Assembly: GCA_041390465.1 (NCBI GenBank) | Contig: JAWKPW010000002.1 | Span: 71,794 to 135,793, forward strand | Length of the DNA stretch: 64,000 bases | From: JAABRU01 sp041390465 | Lineage (GTDB): Bacteria > Desulfobacterota > Desulfobacteria > Desulfobacterales > Desulfococcaceae | Direction: 5' to 3' | In this document: piece by piece, positions 1 through 8,983 of the stretch | Layout: each line of letters starts with the position of its first letter | Position numbering within the stretch: the stretch's first letter is position 1 | Program-made: the position numbers and the translations under genes | Notes under the pieces: generated by a model | Seen by the model: only the letters and a program-made list of their open reading frames with translations | Told to the model about the DNA's origin: nothing | The model's database searches: none

Positions 1-221
1 TTCCGCTTTTCCATGAAAAATGCAGTCAGAAACAGGGGAACAAGACCCAATCCGCCCCATAGAATCAGATGCACAGGAAGGCCCAATGCCGCCCGGAGGA
101 TCAGCGTGACGGTTCCCCAGAGAAAGAGATACACGGTCGCAAAAAACACAAAGCGCCGAAGAGCAAGGCACAGCAGCAGTTTTTTTTGGAACAGCCGGAT
201 ATGTCTGTCATTGTGCGTCAT
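1..221 (-). CDS. Membrane protein, 3' part beyond window edge
   Basis: The minus-strand frame beginning at the ATG at 221 runs to the window edge without a stop. Its N-terminus (MTHNDRHIRLFQKK) is followed by two strongly hydrophobic stretches, so it is an inner-membrane protein of unknown family. The start overlaps the stop of the DUF2283 gene by an ATGA, indicating translational coupling in a minus-strand operon with the two upstream genes. Only about 73 residues are visible, too few to assign a function. Confidence 0.6.
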   Translation of the reverse strand, partial: MTHNDRHIRLFQKKLLLCLALRRFVFFATVYLFLWGTVTLILRAALGLPVHLILWGGLGLVPLFLTAFFMEKR

Positions 222-472
222 GCTGCTCTGCCTGCTGCCAGTCTGCTGTGTGCAAAATGTGCAGTGACGGGCAGGTCAAATATTTCTGTGCGGAAAAGTC
301 TTGTTGAAAAAAACAGTACCTCTATATTTTCAATCTCTCCGGTTTTCGGATTGACACGGACAACAATTTCATCCCCGATTTCCTCACTTTCCTGTTCAGA
401 ATAGGGAGGGCAGGTGTTGATATACAGAATATCTCCCTGTCTGTCATACCGGAATGTCAGTTTTTTGTCCAT
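218..472 (-). CDS. DUF2283 domain protein
   Basis: An 84-residue protein with the DUF2283 signature: an N-terminal F-x-Y-D-x-x-x-D-I-L-Y-I segment (residues 7-18), then E-E-I-G-D-E-I-V-V-R, and an IENIEVL strand. Members are small beta-rich proteins of unknown function, often encoded next to small toxin-like proteins. Here it overlaps the upstream PBECR-like ORF by 16 bp and the downstream membrane ORF by 4 bp, so the three are probably co-translated. A role as antitoxin or partner of the upstream protein is inferred from arrangement only. The C-terminus (HSRLAAGRAA) may be a non-conserved tail. Confidence 0.7.
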   Translation of the reverse strand: MDKKLTFRYDRQGDILYINTCPPYSEQESEEIGDEIVVRVNPKTGEIENIEVLFFSTRLFRTEIFDLPVTAHFAHSRLAAGRAA

Positions 473-783
473 TCAGTATCTCCTGATGCTGCCAGTCTTC
501 TGGCAATATAAGCGGTTATAATCCAATGCCTTTCAGAGGGAAATCCGTCACTTACCACAGCAACGGTCAGATATTTTCCATCCCGCAGTCCCTCAAACCA
601 TCTGGTGAACATTTTTGCATTTGCAAAACGGGAACTTCTGCGTATATGATCCGGATCAGCGAGTGTGTCGGCAATACATCCGATATGTTCAGGCAGCAGG
701 TCGGGATGCGTTTCTGCAATATGGCGTTCCCGTTCTTCTGTCAACTCAACCTCTCCTTTCAGATAAGGGCATGGAAAATACAT
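457..783 (-). CDS. Putative PBECR-like nuclease-fold protein
   Basis: A 108-residue protein with the pattern ERHIAETHPDLL near residues 18-29, then ADPDHIRRS and a basic/aromatic centre (KMFTRWFEG, GKYLTVAVV), ending in a conserved-looking WIITAYIARR. The R-H-I-x-x-x-H-P-D/E motif and the length resemble PBECR-type (Barnase/EndoU/ColicinE5/RelE-like) small nucleases; that is family-level recognition, not proof of activity. GAGGAG lies just upstream of the ATG at 783. The 16-bp overlap with the DUF2283 gene suggests a toxin-antitoxin-like pair. It could alternatively be an uncharacterised housekeeping protein. Confidence 0.5.
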   Translation of the reverse strand: MYFPCPYLKGEVELTEERERHIAETHPDLLPEHIGCIADTLADPDHIRRSSRFANAKMFTRWFEGLRDGKYLTVAVVSDGFPSERHWIITAYIARRLAASGDTEWTKN

Positions 784-941
784 CCGAATACTCCTCGTCT
801 GCAGTCAAAAATGTAAACCTGAAATTCATATTATCAGCAGAATAACTGGGGTTCATACAGTTTCAGTGATTACGATGACTGGCATGACTCCTGCTGTCAC
901 GGCAATCACACAAGCTGGAAGCTTATGTTTGCCTGTTTGCC

Positions 942-1547
942 TCATTTTTTGTTTATTTCTTCCAATGTTCTGACAATCATGCCCAGTTCCGGCCTTTTGT
1001 TGATGTCATCCACATGGGCGAGGCGTATGATTCCCTGTTTGTCAATGACGAAAATGGCACGTTCCGAAACTCCGTCCGAGCGCAGCACACCGAAACTGTC
1101 CGCGACCGCGCCGTGGGGCCAGAAATCCGAAAGCACCTCAAACCAGATATCGCCCATCTGCCGCGTCCAGGAGTAAAGGGTGGGAATATTGTCCACACTG
1201 ATGCCCAGAAGGACAGCATCATGGCTTTCAAACAGTTCCCGTGCAATGCTGTAACCGGGCCATTGATCAGAGCATACCGGAGTCCAGGCCGCAGGCACAA
1301 AGGAAATCACCACATTCTTTTTGCCCCGGAACTGCTGCAGGGAAATTTTCTGTCCGGAAATTGCAGGCAGGGTGAAATCCGGTGTCTTGTCTCCGATTTT
1401 GACTTTGAGAACACTGTCAACCGCTTTCATTTCACCGGGATTGTAAACATTGTCTTTGAACACATCAGACAGGGCAAACGCCTGCGCAGCGCAGACAAGT
1501 GCGGCAAAACCTGCCATAACTGTCCATAATCCGAATTTTTTTCTCAT
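942..1547 (-). CDS. Exported peroxiredoxin-like (AhpC/TSA) protein
   Basis: A 201-residue protein with an N-terminal signal peptide (about residues 1-25, ending AQAFA) and a redoxin domain from about residue 50. VPAAWTPVC puts the peroxidatic cysteine at Cys92, followed by the usual S-x-x-W-P-G-Y and a GISVDNIPTLYSW segment typical of AhpC/TSA proteins. It probably reduces peroxides or acts as a thiol oxidoreductase outside the cytoplasm. AGGGAGGGG precedes the ATG at 1547. The start overlaps the stop of the TlpA-like gene by 4 bp, so the two exported thioredoxin-fold proteins form an operon. No clear resolving cysteine is seen. Confidence 0.85.
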   Translation of the reverse strand: MRKKFGLWTVMAGFAALVCAAQAFALSDVFKDNVYNPGEMKAVDSVLKVKIGDKTPDFTLPAISGQKISLQQFRGKKNVVISFVPAAWTPVCSDQWPGYSIARELFESHDAVLLGISVDNIPTLYSWTRQMGDIWFEVLSDFWPHGAVADSFGVLRSDGVSERAIFVIDKQGIIRLAHVDDINKRPELGMIVRTLEEINKK

Positions 1548-2080
1548 TTTTCCCCTCCCTGTTTCATGCCGGATTCTTTGATGATGCTGTCCAGAAACTC
1601 TTCCGGTGTTCCAATGCCGCCCAGATGGGAATGGAAGATCAGAGGTTTGCCATTTTCCGCAAATGTCACTCCCACAAAATACGGCGTTCTCACCTCTCCG
1701 ATTTTCCTGTGAATGGCAAAATCCGCATCAGGAAAAAGCGGAAAGCGGACATCATATTTTTTTCGGAAGAAATCCACCTCATATTCCGAGTTTCCCGCGC
1801 CAATGCCGATAAGCTTTATCCGATCCCGCAGCAGAGGATCCGCTTCGATTTTTTCATAAAAATCATTAAGAGCAGGCGCTTCTTTCTGACAGTGGGGGCA
1901 GTACATGCTGAAAATCTGAATAATCAGCACATCGGCTTTGGGCAGGGTTATGCCGGTTTCCGGAAAAAAGCTCCCTTTTTTCAAGGGGCTGTCTTCCTTA
2001 TCCGTCTCGCCCGCCATTGCTGCTGCTGGCAGAATCAGCAGACAGGTGATAAACAGAAAAAAGCTTTTTCCAATTTTCAT
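1544..2080 (-). CDS. Exported TlpA/ResA-like thioredoxin-fold protein
   Basis: A 178-residue protein with a signal peptide (residues 1-23, ending AAAMAG) and a thioredoxin fold. The active site reads MYCPHCQKEAP with Cys61 and Cys64 in a CPHC arrangement. RTPYFVGV near residue 130 supplies the cis-proline-type T-P. Such proteins reduce disulfides, for example in cytochrome c maturation, or act as periplasmic thiol donors. It is first in a two-gene minus-strand operon with the peroxiredoxin-like gene (4-bp overlap) and may be its reductant; that partnership is inferred. Confidence 0.8.
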   Translation of the reverse strand: MKIGKSFFLFITCLLILPAAAMAGETDKEDSPLKKGSFFPETGITLPKADVLIIQIFSMYCPHCQKEAPALNDFYEKIEADPLLRDRIKLIGIGAGNSEYEVDFFRKKYDVRFPLFPDADFAIHRKIGEVRTPYFVGVTFAENGKPLIFHSHLGGIGTPEEFLDSIIKESGMKQGGEK

Positions 2081-2165
2081 ACAGGATCCTTTCCGTCAAA
2101 AAAACAGAATTTGTCAGATGACGAACATTGACAGCCATTAATCACTTGATCTTTTTTTCTCTTAG

Positions 2166-2200
2166 GGATATTTACTATAATTGCTTACTATAATATAGGA
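2166..2200. promoter_or_regulatory. AT-rich divergent promoter region
   Basis: Between the divergent TlpA-like and hexapeptide-repeat genes there are two tandem TATAAT hexamers on the plus strand (2176-2181 and 2189-2194). No good -35 hexamer sits 16-18 bp upstream of either, so assignment to the plus-strand gene is tentative. Confidence 0.3.
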
Positions 2201-2287
2201 TTGCGATATTGAAAACAGAAATTTTTGCATAAAAGGCATTTTTCTGCAATGGCATTCGGAATATCAAAATTTATAAGGGCATAACAG

Positions 2288-3547
2288 ATGAAAAATATAC
2301 AGAATTCGCAGATCAGAAAACTGATGGCAAAAGGTGTGGACGTTCCCTGTCCCGAAACTGTGTTTATCGATGCAGATGTGGATGCAGAAAGGATTTCCGG
2401 GCAGGGCGTTCGGATTTATCCGGGTTGCAGAATATCCGGTTCTTCCACTCTGATTCTCGCGGGCGCGCAGCTTGGTTCCGAAGCCCCGGTCACGCTGGAA
2501 AACTGTCAGATAGGCCCGGATGTCAGTCTCAAAGGCGGATTTTTCCGGCACTCTGTTTTTCTCAAAAAAGCATCCGCAGGTTCCGGCGCGCATGTGCGGG
2601 AAGGGTGCATTTTTGAAGAAGGGGCAAGCATCGCGCATACTGTGGGACTCAAGCAGACCATTCTTTTCCCCTTTGTCACTTTGGGCAGTCTGATCAATTT
2701 CTGTGACTGTCTTATGTCCGGCGGAACAGGCAGAAAAGATCACAGCGAAGTGGGAAGTTCCTATATTCATTTCAATTATACGCCCAATCAGGACAAGGCA
2801 ACGGCTTCGCTGCTGGGCGATGTGCCGCGCGGGGTCATGCTGAAACACAAACCTGTGTTTCTGGGCGGACAGGGCGGTCTGGTCGGCCCGTGCAGACTGG
2901 AATTCGGCACAGTCATCGCTGCAGGCTGTGTCTGGCGCAAAGATGAACTCCGGCCAAACCGTCTTCTGATCTGCGGCGCAGGACGCGGAGGCAGTATGCC
3001 TTTTTCCACAGGCGTTTATCAGAATGTGAAACGGATTCTTGTGAACAATTTCATTTATATTGCCAATCTTGCCGCGCTGGGTCAGTGGTATGCGCAGGTG
3101 CGATCCCTTTTTGTTTCAGAAACATTTCCGCAGGTCCTGCTGGATGGTCTGCAGGAAAAAATCAGTTTGGGCATTGCGGAGAGGATCAAACGACTGAAGG
3201 AACTTGCTGGAAAAATGCCGGGTTCTGCTGCGGCATATCTTGCTGCAAGCGGAGAAAGTGCGTCTGCGTCCCTGCTTGCACAGAAAAAGGAATTCCATGA
3301 AAACTGGCCGGAATTGGCTGAAATTTTCCAAAAAGCGCAAATGACACAGGGAAATATTCAGATGCGGGATGCTTTTCTCAAAACAGTGGAAAAAGGAATT
3401 CGGGAAAAGGGAAAAGATTATATCCCGGTCATTCAGTCTCTTGCAGCAGAAGAAGCAGAAAGCGGAACCTGCTGGCTGCAGGGAATTGTGGATGAAACTG
3501 TGAATACGGCATTGGGAATTCTGCCATCTTTGGGTTCAGTCAGGTAA
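2288..3547 (+). CDS. Left-handed beta-helix (hexapeptide repeat) protein, GlmU-C/DUF4954-like
   Basis: A 419-residue protein whose first 230 residues show the irregular I/V/L-x-x-x-x periodicity of left-handed parallel beta-helix acyltransferases (VRIYPGCRISGSSTLILAG, QIGPDVSLKGG, LGDVPRGVMLKH). The order resembles the C-terminal half of sugar-1-phosphate acetyl/uridylyltransferases, but no N-terminal pyrophosphorylase domain is present. The C-terminal 170 residues are predicted helical (EKISLGIAERIKRLKEL). A cytoplasmic transferase or scaffold role in nucleotide-sugar metabolism is plausible; substrate unknown. The start follows a weak AAGGGC. It is followed 16 bp later by a membrane-protein gene. 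Confidence 0.6.
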   Translation: MKNIQNSQIRKLMAKGVDVPCPETVFIDADVDAERISGQGVRIYPGCRISGSSTLILAGAQLGSEAPVTLENCQIGPDVSLKGGFFRHSVFLKKASAGSGAHVREGCIFEEGASIAHTVGLKQTILFPFVTLGSLINFCDCLMSGGTGRKDHSEVGSSYIHFNYTPNQDKATASLLGDVPRGVMLKHKPVFLGGQGGLVGPCRLEFGTVIAAGCVWRKDELRPNRLLICGAGRGGSMPFSTGVYQNVKRILVNNFIYIANLAALGQWYAQVRSLFVSETFPQVLLDGLQEKISLGIAERIKRLKELAGKMPGSAAAYLAASGESASASLLAQKKEFHENWPELAEIFQKAQMTQGNIQMRDAFLKTVEKGIREKGKDYIPVIQSLAAEEAESGTCWLQGIVDETVNTALGILPSLGSVR

Positions 3548-3563
3548 AAAAAGGAAAACAGCT

Positions 3564-4115
3564 TTGGATTTGCCGGTACACATTGCAGGCGCAGCATTCG
3601 CGGGCAATATGATTCTGCATTGCACCCGATATTCCAGTGAACATTTGCCAGATCGCTCATTCAAAATGATATTGGCCTGTTTTCTGTCTGGCGTATGTTC
3701 CCATCTGCTGCTGGATGCACTGCCTTATTATGACTGGATATTTGAGATTCCCATTTTTTCGGGACTGCCCGGCAGTTGGCTGTGGAGGCAGGTTGCTGCA
3801 ACTGTTCCTGTAATTGTCATCATTTTTTGGATCAGCAGACAGCATTGGTTTCTGTCTTTTGTTTCCATGAGCGGCGGGCTTTATCCTGATTTGGAAAAAC
3901 TTCTGTATTTTGATTTTCATCTTCCCAAAGCCTTTGTTGTTTTTCCGTATCACAGTTGCAGACTGTCTGACAGTGCATGGGAAAAAGCCCATGAATCCCA
4001 TCTGATTGTTTTTGAAATTGCAGTGTTTGCGCTGTTAATGACAGGAATTTTTCTGACCTCGAATTCCAATTCCAAAAAATTTGATATGAGCAGAATGGAA
4101 GAATTGCAGAAATGA
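3564..4115 (+). CDS. Multi-pass membrane protein (YdjM-like), TTG start
   Basis: A 183-residue protein begun at TTG (3564), preceded by AAAGGAAA at a suitable distance; no ATG fits better. The N-terminus DLPVHIAGAAFAG, then HLLLDALPYYDW and LYPDLEKLLYFDFH, carry His/Asp pairs between hydrophobic segments, as in the membrane-bound YdjM-type putative metal-dependent hydrolases. Four or so transmembrane segments are visible. Its stop overlaps the start of the restriction-modification gene (ATGA), so the two are translationally coupled, although a functional link is not obvious. Family assignment is tentative. Confidence 0.5.
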   Translation: MDLPVHIAGAAFAGNMILHCTRYSSEHLPDRSFKMILACFLSGVCSHLLLDALPYYDWIFEIPIFSGLPGSWLWRQVAATVPVIVIIFWISRQHWFLSFVSMSGGLYPDLEKLLYFDFHLPKAFVVFPYHSCRLSDSAWEKAHESHLIVFEIAVFALLMTGIFLTSNSNSKKFDMSRMEELQK

Positions 4116-7100
4116 AAGAACATTACACTGAATATTTTCAGCAGATGAAGCTGATTGGACAGGAAGGCACGGAACACACGTACCGGACGCATCTGGAGAA
4201 TCTGCTCAGTCAGATCAAAACAGATAAGGAAATCCGCATCATCCACGAACCGAAACGGAAAAAGGGATTCGGTGCGCCGGATTTCCGCATGGAAAAAAGC
4301 GGGGCTGTGACCGGTTACACGGAATGCAAGAAACCGGGTGAAAATCTGGATGCTGTGATCAAATCCGGGCAGATGAAAAAATATCTGGCCCTGTCCGACA
4401 ACCTGATTCTCACGGATTACAGAAGATTTCTGCTGTTCAGAAACGGCGATCCGGTTCCTGCGGAGACCTGCAATCTCTTTGATTCGTCAGACTGGCAAAA
4501 AGCAAAATCCGTGCTTTCAGAAGAGCGCATTCAGGCACTTGACCGGCTTTTCTCCAATTTTTTCCTGTCCGCACCTGCGCTGATAAGTGATTCGCAGCGG
4601 CTGGCCGTGTGCCTTGCGGAGCGGGGAAAAATCCTCAAAGAATACGTGGCAGAACTGCTTGACAATAAAGGAAATGATGATTTTTCCCAGAAAATCCGGG
4701 GACTGTGCGCCACCTTTCAGGAAACTCTGGTGAAGGACATGAACCATGAGGAGTTTGCGGATGCGTATGCGCAGACCGTGATTTACGGCTTTTTTCTGGC
4801 CCGTCTGCAGTCGGGTCAGAAAATAACTCTTGACGCGGGCAGAGCGGTTCCGTCCTCTTTCCGGGTGATAAAAGAGTTTTTCAGTTTCATCAGTTATGAC
4901 TATTCTCTCCCGAATCATGTTTCGTGGATATTTCAGGAAATTGTCAGTCTCATAAACCACATTGATCTGAAAGGAATTTCCCGCTCCCTTTCCTTTGAGA
5001 AAAAGGACACGGAGCAGACAGTTGATCCCTATCTGTATTTTTACGAAACCTTTCTGGGTGAATTTGATCCGCAGAAAAGAAAGGCAAAGGGGGTTTATTA
5101 CACACCGGCGCAGGTCGTTGGTTTTATTATCCGTTCCCTTGACAGAATTCTGGCTGACACATTTTCCAAATCAGCCGGATTTGCGGATTCCTCTGTCACA
5201 GTTCTTGACTTTGCCACCGGAACAGGAACCTTTCTGCTGGCCGTGTCTGAGCTGGTGCTGGACAGAATCCGGCAGAAGGACGCGGGCAGTCTGAAGAGTG
5301 TGATTTCGGATCATATCCTGAAAAATTTTTACGGATTTGAATGCCTTGCCGCGCCGTATGCAGTCGCGCATCTCAAACTTTCCCAACTGCTCAGAGACAG
5401 CGGGTATCAGATTCAGGACAGTGAAAGACTGCAGATTTATCTCACTGACACCCTTGATGATTCGCAGCATAAGACAAACACCCTGTTCCCGGTCATTTCC
5501 AGAGAGGGAAACGAGGCCAATGCGATAAAACTGGAAAAACCCGTGCTGGTCATCACGGGAAATCCGCCGTATTACAGCCGTTCCAAAAGCGGAAGTCAGT
5601 GGGTGGAGGATTACAAGCCGGCCGGGGAGAAAAACATTCAGCCCCTGCATGATGACTACGTGAAATTCATCCGCTTTGCGCATCACAAAATGGAGAAAAA
5701 CAGGCAGGGTGTGATCGGCATCATCACCAACAGCTCCTTTCTCAGCGGCCTGATTCACCGGAAAATGCGGGGGCTGCTGATGCGGGATTTTGATGAAATC
5801 TACATTCTGAACCTGCACGGAAATGCAAGAATTCAGGAAACCTGCGAAGACGGAAGCCCTGATGAGAATGTGTTTGACATCATGCAGGGCGTGGGCATCA
5901 GCATTTTTGTGAAAAGGGAAAAACGGGAGAAAACCTGCCGTGTTTTTTATCATGATCTGTACGGAAAACGGGAGGATAAATTCGGATTTCTGGAAAAGCA
6001 TGACGTAAGAACACTGAAATGGAGAGAACTGAAAACAGAAAGTTTTGAAAAACAGTTCAGAAAAACGCTCTGGGGAAAGGAGCGTTTCAGAGAACCCCTG
6101 AATTTCTTTGTTCCATTGAAAAACGGAAAAACAGTGAAAAATTACGGTTCTTTTCTGGGAATTTATGAAATTTTCAGAGAATATTCAAGCGGAGTGAAAA
6201 CGCACCGGGATCATTTTCTTGTGGGATTTGACAGAGAGGAACTGACAGACAGATTCAGCAGATTCATCAAAAATGATTTGAATTTTGTCCGGGAATTTTT
6301 GAAACTGAAAAGTACGAGAGACTGGAGTTTGGAAAAGGCAAAAGAAAATTTGGCAAATGTAAATATTTCTGATTATATTCAGGACTATGATTACAAGCCA
6401 TTTGACACCCGGAAAATAATCTATAATTTGAATCTGGTTGAGAGAATCCGGTATGACACAATGCAGCATTTTCTGATGGGAAAAAACACAGGTATCTGCT
6501 TTATAAGGAATTATTATGGCACTGCCAATTTTGATTTCACAATGGTGACAGACAAACTGTCTGACATTCATTTTATCGGGGGACAAAGTTATGTCGCCCC
6601 GCTTTACCTTTACCAGACTCCGAATTCAGATTCGGAAAACGGGCAGAACGGCATGTTTGATGAAGAAACGGGGATGAAGAAGAAAGTCAATTTCACAGGG
6701 GAATTTCAGGATTTCATCAGAAAGAAATATCATCAGCATAATCCGTCTCCGGAAGATGTTTTCGGCTATGTTTATGCAGTGATGAACTGCCCGTCTTACA
6801 GGGAAACGTATCTGGAATTTCTGAAAATGGATTTTCCCCGCATTCCCTTTGCGGATGATTTTGAGGCTTTCAAATCACTTGCAGCACTCGGAACCGAGCT
6901 TGCGGAACTTCATCTGATGAAAAAATCATATTCCGAAAGCCCGGTTTCCTTTCCGGAATCAGGCAGCGACACGGTGGAAAACGTGCGTTTTGTTCAGGAT
7001 GAAAACAGTAAGACAGGAAATGTTTTCATCAATAAAAATCAGTACTTTTCAGGTGTTCCTGTTTCTGCATGGGCATTCTGCATCGGCGGTTATCAGGTGC

Positions 7101-7240
7101 TGGACAAATGGCTCAAATCCCGCAAAGGCCGTGTGCTGAGCTATCCGGAAAAGGAGCATTTCAAAAACACGGTCAGCATTCTCACTGCAACAGAGCAGTA
7201 CATGGAAAAGATTGACAGAATCTGGCAGGAAAATCTGTAA
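4112..7240 (+). CDS. Single-chain restriction-modification enzyme (type IIG-like, N6-adenine methylase)
   Basis: A 1,042-residue protein combining an N-terminal PD-(D/E)xK nuclease (GAPDF with Asp57; ECKK with Glu71 and Lys73) with an Eco57I-type N6-adenine methyltransferase. Methylase motif I is FATGTGTFLL near residue 365 and motif IV is NPPYYS near residue 483. The remaining 450 residues would hold the target-recognition region. No helicase or ATPase motif was seen, so this is closer to type IIG/IIL than to the larger type ISP enzymes. It should cut unmodified DNA and methylate its own site. No separate methylase or specificity subunit lies nearby, consistent with a self-contained system. 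Start overlaps the upstream gene by 4 bp. Confidence 0.85.
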   Translation: MKEHYTEYFQQMKLIGQEGTEHTYRTHLENLLSQIKTDKEIRIIHEPKRKKGFGAPDFRMEKSGAVTGYTECKKPGENLDAVIKSGQMKKYLALSDNLILTDYRRFLLFRNGDPVPAETCNLFDSSDWQKAKSVLSEERIQALDRLFSNFFLSAPALISDSQRLAVCLAERGKILKEYVAELLDNKGNDDFSQKIRGLCATFQETLVKDMNHEEFADAYAQTVIYGFFLARLQSGQKITLDAGRAVPSSFRVIKEFFSFISYDYSLPNHVSWIFQEIVSLINHIDLKGISRSLSFEKKDTEQTVDPYLYFYETFLGEFDPQKRKAKGVYYTPAQVVGFIIRSLDRILADTFSKSAGFADSSVTVLDFATGTGTFLLAVSELVLDRIRQKDAGSLKSVISDHILKNFYGFECLAAPYAVAHLKLSQLLRDSGYQIQDSERLQIYLTDTLDDSQHKTNTLFPVISREGNEANAIKLEKPVLVITGNPPYYSRSKSGSQWVEDYKPAGEKNIQPLHDDYVKFIRFAHHKMEKNRQGVIGIITNSSFLSGLIHRKMRGLLMRDFDEIYILNLHGNARIQETCEDGSPDENVFDIMQGVGISIFVKREKREKTCRVFYHDLYGKREDKFGFLEKHDVRTLKWRELKTESFEKQFRKTLWGKERFREPLNFFVPLKNGKTVKNYGSFLGIYEIFREYSSGVKTHRDHFLVGFDREELTDRFSRFIKNDLNFVREFLKLKSTRDWSLEKAKENLANVNISDYIQDYDYKPFDTRKIIYNLNLVERIRYDTMQHFLMGKNTGICFIRNYYGTANFDFTMVTDKLSDIHFIGGQSYVAPLYLYQTPNSDSENGQNGMFDEETGMKKKVNFTGEFQDFIRKKYHQHNPSPEDVFGYVYAVMNCPSYRETYLEFLKMDFPRIPFADDFEAFKSLAALGTELAELHLMKKSYSESPVSFPESGSDTVENVRFVQDENSKTGNVFINKNQYFSGVPVSAWAFCIGGYQVLDKWLKSRKGRVLSYPEKEHFKNTVSILTATEQYMEKIDRIWQENL

Positions 7241-7304
7241 CTGCAGGGAAAATTGTGAAAATTGAAATTCTGACCATGTGCTATGTGCAAAGAAGTGTGA
7301 AAAT

Positions 7305-8360
7305 ATGTCCATACGTGAAGATTTTGAAGAGCGTGAAAGACGTTTTATGTCGCCTCATGGCTGTCTGAGTTCCAAGTCCAGAGGCCGGAAAAATCCGGAA
7401 CCCCTGCGGGATGTGCGCACAGCATTCCAGTTGGACAAGGATCGCATTGTTTTCTGCAATGCTTTCAGACGGCTGAAATACAAAACCCAGGTTTTTCTTT
7501 CCCCGCTTGGAGATCAGTACCGCACACGTCTGACCCATACACTGGAAGTGGCACAGATAGCCAGAACCATTGCGCGGGCCATGTATCTCAACGAGGATCT
7601 GGCTGAAGCCATTGCCCTGGGCCATGATTTGGGGCATACGCCCTTTGGTCACAGCGGGGAAACCGCTCTGAAGGAAATTTTTTCAAACAGCTTTGCCCAT
7701 AATGAGCAGAGCCTCCGGGTGGTGGATATACTGGAAAACAGGGGAAAGGGACTGAACCTCACCCATGAGGTGCGGGACGGAATTTTAAAACATTCCAAAG
7801 GATACGGAAAAATCGTTCCGGAAAACATCAATGAAACGCCCTGCACCATTGAAGGCCAGATTGTGCGTTTTGCCGATATTATGGCCTATCTCAACCATGA
7901 TCTGGAGGATGCCATCCGCAGCCGGGTAATTCATGAAGATCAGGTTCCAAAGGAATGTATTGAAATTATAGGAAAAAATCATCCGGACAGAGCCACAAAC
8001 ATGATGCGCGACATTATCTATTCCAGCAAAGCGGCAGACGGGGAACTGGTGCTGAACATGAGTGATTCTATGTATTCGGCCATGAGTCTGCTGCGGCAGT
8101 TTCTCTATGACAATGTATACCGTTCTGACAAGGTTCACAAGGAATTCATCAAAGCCAAAAAGATACTGTCGGAACTGTATCATTTTTTTCTGGAAAATTC
8201 CTCCAAACTGGAACAGGAACTGATCAATCTGGAAATGGAGCATCTGACAGATAACGGTCAGCCCTATGAACGTGTGGTATGTGATTTTATAGCAAGTATG
8301 ACAGACCGTTATGCCATGAATCTGTATGCAAAACTGTTTTTTCCGATTCCAGTGGTGTAA
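7305..8360 (+). CDS. dgt: dGTPase-like dNTP triphosphohydrolase
   Basis: A 351-residue HD-domain protein. FCNAFRRLKYKTQVF and RTRLTHTLEVAQIAR match the family N-terminus. The HD motif is HDLGHTPFGH near residues 106-115, and FADIMAYLNHDLEDA supplies the later Asp. Enzymes of this family hydrolyse dGTP or other dNTPs to deoxynucleoside and triphosphate, controlling nucleotide pools. ATG at 7305 (MSIREDFEERERRF) is preferred over the upstream GTG at 7278 because family homology begins there. It follows the restriction-modification gene by 65 bp in the same orientation; no functional coupling is implied. Confidence 0.9.
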   Translation: MSIREDFEERERRFMSPHGCLSSKSRGRKNPEPLRDVRTAFQLDKDRIVFCNAFRRLKYKTQVFLSPLGDQYRTRLTHTLEVAQIARTIARAMYLNEDLAEAIALGHDLGHTPFGHSGETALKEIFSNSFAHNEQSLRVVDILENRGKGLNLTHEVRDGILKHSKGYGKIVPENINETPCTIEGQIVRFADIMAYLNHDLEDAIRSRVIHEDQVPKECIEIIGKNHPDRATNMMRDIIYSSKAADGELVLNMSDSMYSAMSLLRQFLYDNVYRSDKVHKEFIKAKKILSELYHFFLENSSKLEQELINLEMEHLTDNGQPYERVVCDFIASMTDRYAMNLYAKLFFPIPVV

Positions 8361-8401
8361 TGACAATTGACAATTCATAATTGAAATAACGGATTGCTGA
8401 T

Positions 8402-8983
8402 ATGATTTGGCCTTTTGAGAAATATGAACGGTTTTTGGAAGAATTGGAAAGCATTTTTGCTGAGATGGACGCAAATTATGAAAATGTCGCGGACAGATAC
8501 GGTTTTCATTGCAGCGGATGTGAGGACAACTGCTGCCTGACCCGGTTTTATCATCATACCTGGCTGGAATATCTGTATTTGCTCCAGGGATTTTCAGAAT
8601 TTGATGTGCAAAAGCGGGAGGCACTGAAAAAACAGGCTGAAATCGTCATCCGGGAAATGGCCTGCGCGGAAAAGGAAAATCAGGCAATACGCGTGATGTG
8701 TCCGCTCAATGAGGATGGACTTTGCATTCTGTACAGATTCCGGCCCATGATCTGCCGTCTTCACGGCATTGCCCATGAACTTCATCCACCGGGACGCAAT
8801 ACAGTTTACGGCCCCGGCTGCGATGCATTCACAAAGCAGACAGCAGGCAAAGACTATATCTGTTTTGACCGGACACCTTTTTATTCCAAAATGGCAGGGC
8901 TGGAATCCAAGCTGAAACAGGAACTTGGCATCAGAGACAAAATAAAAATGACAGTTGCAGAAATGATAAAGGATTTTTCATGA
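8402..8983 (+). CDS. YkgJ-family cysteine-cluster protein
   Basis: A 193-residue protein with paired cysteine clusters typical of the YkgJ (CxxCxxxCC) family: CSGCEDNCCL near residues 38-47 and CPLNEDGLCILY followed by RFRPMICRLHG. These cysteines are thought to bind Fe or Zn; function is unknown. The stop overlaps the start of a second YkgJ-family gene by 4 bp, so the pair is co-translated. Downstream of the dGTPase by 41 bp. Confidence 0.8.
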   Translation: MIWPFEKYERFLEELESIFAEMDANYENVADRYGFHCSGCEDNCCLTRFYHHTWLEYLYLLQGFSEFDVQKREALKKQAEIVIREMACAEKENQAIRVMCPLNEDGLCILYRFRPMICRLHGIAHELHPPGRNTVYGPGCDAFTKQTAGKDYICFDRTPFYSKMAGLESKLKQELGIRDKIKMTVAEMIKDFS

